A stretch of DNA of 64,000 bases, taken from the NCBI RefSeq assembly GCF_000213175.1, contig NW_009799179.1, forward strand, positions 8,874,480 to 8,938,479, given 5' to 3'. A program made the position numbers and the translations under genes. The notes beneath the pieces are model-generated. The model had not been told where the DNA came from. It saw nothing but the letters and a program-made list of their open reading frames with translations, and searched no databases. The DNA is from Neurospora tetrasperma FGSC 2508 (lineage: Eukaryota; Ascomycota; Sordariomycetes; Sordariales; Sordariaceae). Shown one piece after another: positions 60,233 to 64,000 of this stretch; within the stretch, counting starts at the first letter, position 1, and every line of letters begins with the position of its first letter.

Positions 60233-62915
60233 CCCAGTAGGCAGGCTGAAGGCCTTCTTGGCATCTCCTACAAACATGGAAGCCCAGCGGAGCCATTGTG
60301 CCGCCCGAACCATCACGGTGTCACCACAGAAGGAAGCACTGAACGCACATGATGGTGATGCAGTGCACATGGTGGTCCATGCTTTCAGCCTCACCCCCTC
60401 GTTGGTACAGTACGCTAAGCTGCATTGCACCGCAACGTTGCCATTCTCCGTGGGACTTTTCATTCATTATCGATATTGCCCGAGTTAAGAAGCAGTTCGT
60501 TGACTTGACTCGAGGCCTGCTTCGAGGATCTCACAAATCCATGCGCCGCCTCGGTCTGGATCCGATTCCCGTCGCTAGCCAATCACCTCTTCATATACTG
60601 ACTGCGCAGGACGGATTATCATCCCGCAGTTTGTCAACGAAGCTTTGCGAACATGGAAATCTCCTCTCGGTTGGCACGTTCTCAACGATCGAGCCGTATG
60701 CATTAGTTGTCCTATGAGTCCTCTCAACACAAAATCGGCGAAGCTCACTCGACCGCAAGCCACGCTGCCATGGTATTTGCTAGATATCGGTAGTCGTGCA
60801 TCATGTCGCCGGCAGACGCCGTTGTTCCTGCTCACCTGCTTGTGTCTTGATGTTGACCACTTCGTTCCGTATCCTAGGATGGTTTAACAAGATGGGATGG
60901 GCCGCAGTGGCATTCACACCTGAATATTCAACATAATCTACCTTGGATTTATTGGCTGTGGGAATATGGTTCAAGTTGCATTGATCGTGCTTTTGCATGA
61001 ACTCCAATTTCAAAAAAATATCGGGTGGAGCCCCGGCCATTGGGGATCGCTGAGCAAGGGGTCTGTGCGCTTCGGCCCTTTGCCGCGGAGCGGGAGCTTC
61101 ACGTGAAAACGTCCGGAACGGGAGCCGGCCACCCCGAGGACACCTGCTCCAAACAAGTCCAAGCGAGTTTCTGCATTCTGTCACGACATCCAACCAACCC
61201 ATTCACATCGATACGGACACGGGAAGCCACCTTCTTGGAGATACATATCTCTCTGCATCCGTACGTACCGGGTCCGGTGGCATGTCGATTTGTTCTCCGC
61301 ATCGGCATCAACTCTTCCGGCCCCTAAGCTTGATGGAAGATGCTTGCAGGAAGCGAGTGCGGGATGGTCTGTGCGTGGAAATAAGAAACATGAAACAACC
61401 AACGTTGGGTCCACGCTATCCTGTTGGACCCGAGATATGACCCCAGAGGAATGACACGCTTGAGGCTCAATACATATCCATTGCGGAGAACTTGAATCTC
61501 TCCTTGTGCTTTTGGTGTTGGTTACAACCTACTATCCATCTTCATCGTGTTTGTATTTTCAGAACAAAAAAGTACCGTAGAAACGGTAAAACTGACAAGT
61601 ACAAGGTGCAGGAAACGAAGGGTTAAAGGTCTGTCAGCTGCGTTTGGCGGCCCTCAATGAGTATGTGCGTGGCGGTCGAACACCTTCTACCCTGCATTGT
61701 ATATCGACATCTTGTCGAGTTTTTATTGTACTTCCTTGTACTTAAGGACCAGAGAGAGAAGATAGCAGTAAAGTTTGGCCGTATAGTTGTCGCAATTCGA
61801 TCTCATATCAACTTGTTAGGTATGCGATATAGCTTTGCATTATTTCGACGGCCTAACACCATCTACACTACCAAGTTGGACGCGTAAAATTACCACTTGT
61901 GTTGAATCATGATGTGCCCGATAAAAGATCAGACCGTTAACTTTTGACACAGTTGGGTCACAGGATGGCGTGGTATTATCCCAAACACTTTGAAAGTCAC
62001 AACACTATCGGACTTGGAAACAGTGTCGTACCATTGCAGGGCGGAATTGTGGTCTTTTATTGGAGACCGTCTCGCTCCAAACAAAATAAGACCCGGCTGA
62101 AGGGTGGTGAGAAATTGCGGTATGTGCTTCGACTGGACTGGACTGAACTGGACTGGAACGTGATTTGGAGGTCGCAACGTAAGTAACCCCGCGCATCTTT
62201 TTCCCACGGAAGAGTAAAACTGAAGTATGCGGACAAAGTGCGGGACGGAATGAAAGCACTACTGCTGCCTTCATCTGACTATGCATGTCTTGGGGCAGGT
62301 ATCAGTATAAAAGTTAGTACTTATACTTTTGCAATGTCAAGCTGTTTACTCGCCGAAGAATGTTGGACATGAATATGAGAGTCGCAGGTGAATACATGAC
62401 CAGGTAATTACACGTTTAGGTTGCTACCTTGGCAGAAGACCGAAATTGTCTAAGGATTGTAAAGTGGAAGTGAAGTGCTTGCATCAGTGGAACTCCAACA
62501 ATGGAAGCGTCCGGGAACCCCCCTCCCCTGGAACCCCCTTTGTTCTCTTTCTTCCACAAAGTCTCCGCTTCTTCGCTGGAGGCTGCTGTTCCTAAGCTTT
62601 CCATTGGAAGCTTTTGGTGGCCGCTTTGGAAGGTTGCCAGGGTTATGGTCAGATTCCCCATCTCAGCGGGCAGCATTCGCGGCGATGTGGTCCTGACGGA
62701 ATGGACGGCCATTCACACGGACGGCTGCAGCCTGCATCTTCCACTTGCTGCCGGGCTGCGCTAACATCTTGTCCGTCAGGTACGGATTACCTAGGTTAAG
62801 TTAGTATGTATATGTAGCAGCTGCAGGTGCAGCAGATGCCCCTCGCCTGGGTTGCTGGTTCCATTTCATCAGGTTGTGTTAGTTTGTGCATCACACCTGG
62901 GCAACCGTAGAGTAA

Positions 62916-62938
62916 AAGTAAAAATAAAAATAAAAATA
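62916..62938. repeat. AAAAAT microsatellite
   Basis: About three to four perfect copies of a 6-bp TAAAAA unit. Short simple repeat with no coding context. Confidence 0.7.
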
Positions 62939-63880
62939 AAGGATTGTTCTCATCTCCTCTTGTTGGTTACTACCTATCCGTCCACATCCTGTTGGCGCTT
63001 TCTTGGCGGTCCCTCCAATTATCAACAAGTATATGCCGTGGTTCATATCATCATCTCAATCAATAACAGACGCCCTTCTTTTTCGGGCGGCGCATGCCTG
63101 TCCGCTGAGTGCTTATGTACAGGGACCCCCTCCCGCCCCCCCTAAAAGGAGAACCCGACCTGGATGAGGATGGAAGAGTGGAAGTGAGTGACCTGAACGC
63201 CAAACAAGCTTTTGGGACCCGACAAAAAAAGCAAGACTACCTTACGTTATTTTCGCTGCGTTACAGCACGCCGTGGTGCCATCTTTTTGCCATTTACGAG
63301 CATTTGCTAATTGTCAACATCCCCGTCATTTCAATTCAGCAGAAATTCGATCGCTTGTTTACCCCCCGGCTCCACCTCCATTTACAGACGACAGGCCGGC
63401 CGACCGATGCTTGCCCCCAGCCATCTCCAAAATCGACGAGCCTTCAACTCCCTCCTCCGTCAGCGTCAGTGAACTTGTCGCGGTCCACGGTTCACGGTCA
63501 CGGCTTACGGTCACGGTCCAGTGTCTTCGGTGTTCCTGGTGTGCTTTCATTCAGATTCTCCCAGCACGAGCCTCCTGTTTGATTGTAAGCGTCTGCTACT
63601 ACGCGCGCGCTCGACCCCCCCGCTGTTCGCGCTGGTACGGTACGGTCACGGTCACGGCCATAGATTACCACGACCTCCCTCCCGAACCCCAGAGTCGCCC
63701 AATTGCCCGTGCGGCTGCTGTGGGACGCCCTGAGCTCCCAAGTCACGACGAGACGAGCGTGTAAAGACGAACACCGACCTCGACGCTCTCCCTTCGGCCT
63801 ATCTTTTCCCGACGACCTGAAGCCCTCGGCGAAACCAACTTGTCGCCGCTGCCCCCAAAGGGCGGCCCCAGAGACTAGAC

Positions 63881-64000
63881 ATGGCCTTTCTTTTCAAGTC
63901 CAAGAAGAATCACGACAGAGGGCCAGGTAGCCGAGATGGTATTCCGGGGTCGGCTTCGTCAACCCAGAGCGCGACTGCGCGCGTCAGGGACGAGAAGGGC
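63881..64000 (+). CDS. partial gene, N-terminus only (MAFLFKSKK...)
   Basis: ATG at 63881 follows a long C/T-rich leader, and the frame is open for 40 codons to the window edge. The product begins MAFLFKSKKNHDRGPGSRDG, then a Ser/Thr/Ala-rich stretch and a charged end. A short hydrophobic start followed by Lys-rich and Ser-rich disorder is seen at the N-terminus of Kelch-repeat cell-end markers (Tea1 type) and some Rho-GAP proteins of filamentous fungi. That resemblance is from memory of general layout only, and no domain is visible in the 40 residues available. The gene continues beyond 64000. Confidence 0.55.
   Translation, partial: MAFLFKSKKNHDRGPGSRDGIPGSASSTQSATARVRDEKG

Larger units (their letters stand above)
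59232..63880. other. gene-poor region, about 4.6 kb
   Basis: This lies between two divergently transcribed genes, kog1 (-) and the gene at the right edge (+), so it contains both promoters. No reading has a recognisable domain and none is supported by splice partners. It contains AGGTA-rich words (60139-60232), a short AAAAAT microsatellite (about 62916-62938) and C/T-rich leader sequence before 63881. Confidence 0.45.

Overview
This window is nuclear DNA of a filamentous ascomycete (Pezizomycotina), most likely a Sordariomycete. The basis is short spliceosomal introns (about 45-160 nt, GTAAGT/GTATGT-like donors, CTAAC/CTGAC-like branch points), genes on both strands without operons, and a gene set typical of filamentous ascomycetes: EMC1, Raptor/Kog1, eS27, PhLP2, a Gemin2-like protein, a GT32 mannosyltransferase, a CsdL/TcdA-type dehydratase and an Est1-domain protein. 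No organism name can be read directly from the sequence. Most exon junctions below were derived by joining frames at consensus splice sites and checking that the joined protein restores a known family motif.

Layout. 1-2.2 kb: a probable small two-exon gene of unknown function (680-1179). 2.3-3.9 kb: RNA 3'-phosphate cyclase (+). 5.0-6.7 kb: three-exon tRNA threonylcarbamoyladenosine dehydratase (-). 7.8-8.6 kb: short-chain dehydrogenase (+). 9.0-9.3 kb: small six-cysteine secreted protein (-). 11.2-13.3 kb: acyl-CoA synthetase with a mitochondrial-type leader (-). 14.9-16.1 kb: Och1-like mannosyltransferase (-). 16.2-27.3 kb: a gene desert of about 11 kb. 27.3-29.8 kb: Est1-type protein with an N-terminal C2H2 finger (-). 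29.8-37.3 kb: a second desert of about 7.5 kb. 37.3-40.3 kb: EMC1 (-). 41.1-42.8 kb: leucine-rich-repeat protein (-). 43.8-44.9 kb: protein with two zinc ribbons (-). 46.2-47.0 kb: phosducin-like protein (-). 47.8-48.3 kb: ribosomal protein eS27 (+), divergent from the phosducin-like gene. 50.1-51.1 kb: Spd1/Dif1-type ribonucleotide-reductase inhibitor with a PIP box (+). 51.6-53.3 kb: Gemin2-like snRNP assembly factor (-). 54.7-59.2 kb: Raptor/Kog1 (-). 59.2-63.9 kb: a gene-poor stretch, then the first 40 codons of a further gene (+) running off the end.

The genes are mainly unlinked housekeeping functions: RNA end processing and tRNA modification, ER membrane-protein biogenesis, Golgi glycosylation, TORC1 signalling, translation, snRNP assembly and dNTP control. 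There is no sign of a biosynthetic cluster, and I recognise no transposase, reverse transcriptase or integrase. The parts that most merit a second look are the small spliced gene near the left end, the secreted cysteine-rich protein, the zinc-finger Est1 protein isolated between two deserts, the PIP-box RNR inhibitor, the twin zinc-ribbon protein, and a 35-bp minisatellite that runs into the kog1 stop codon.
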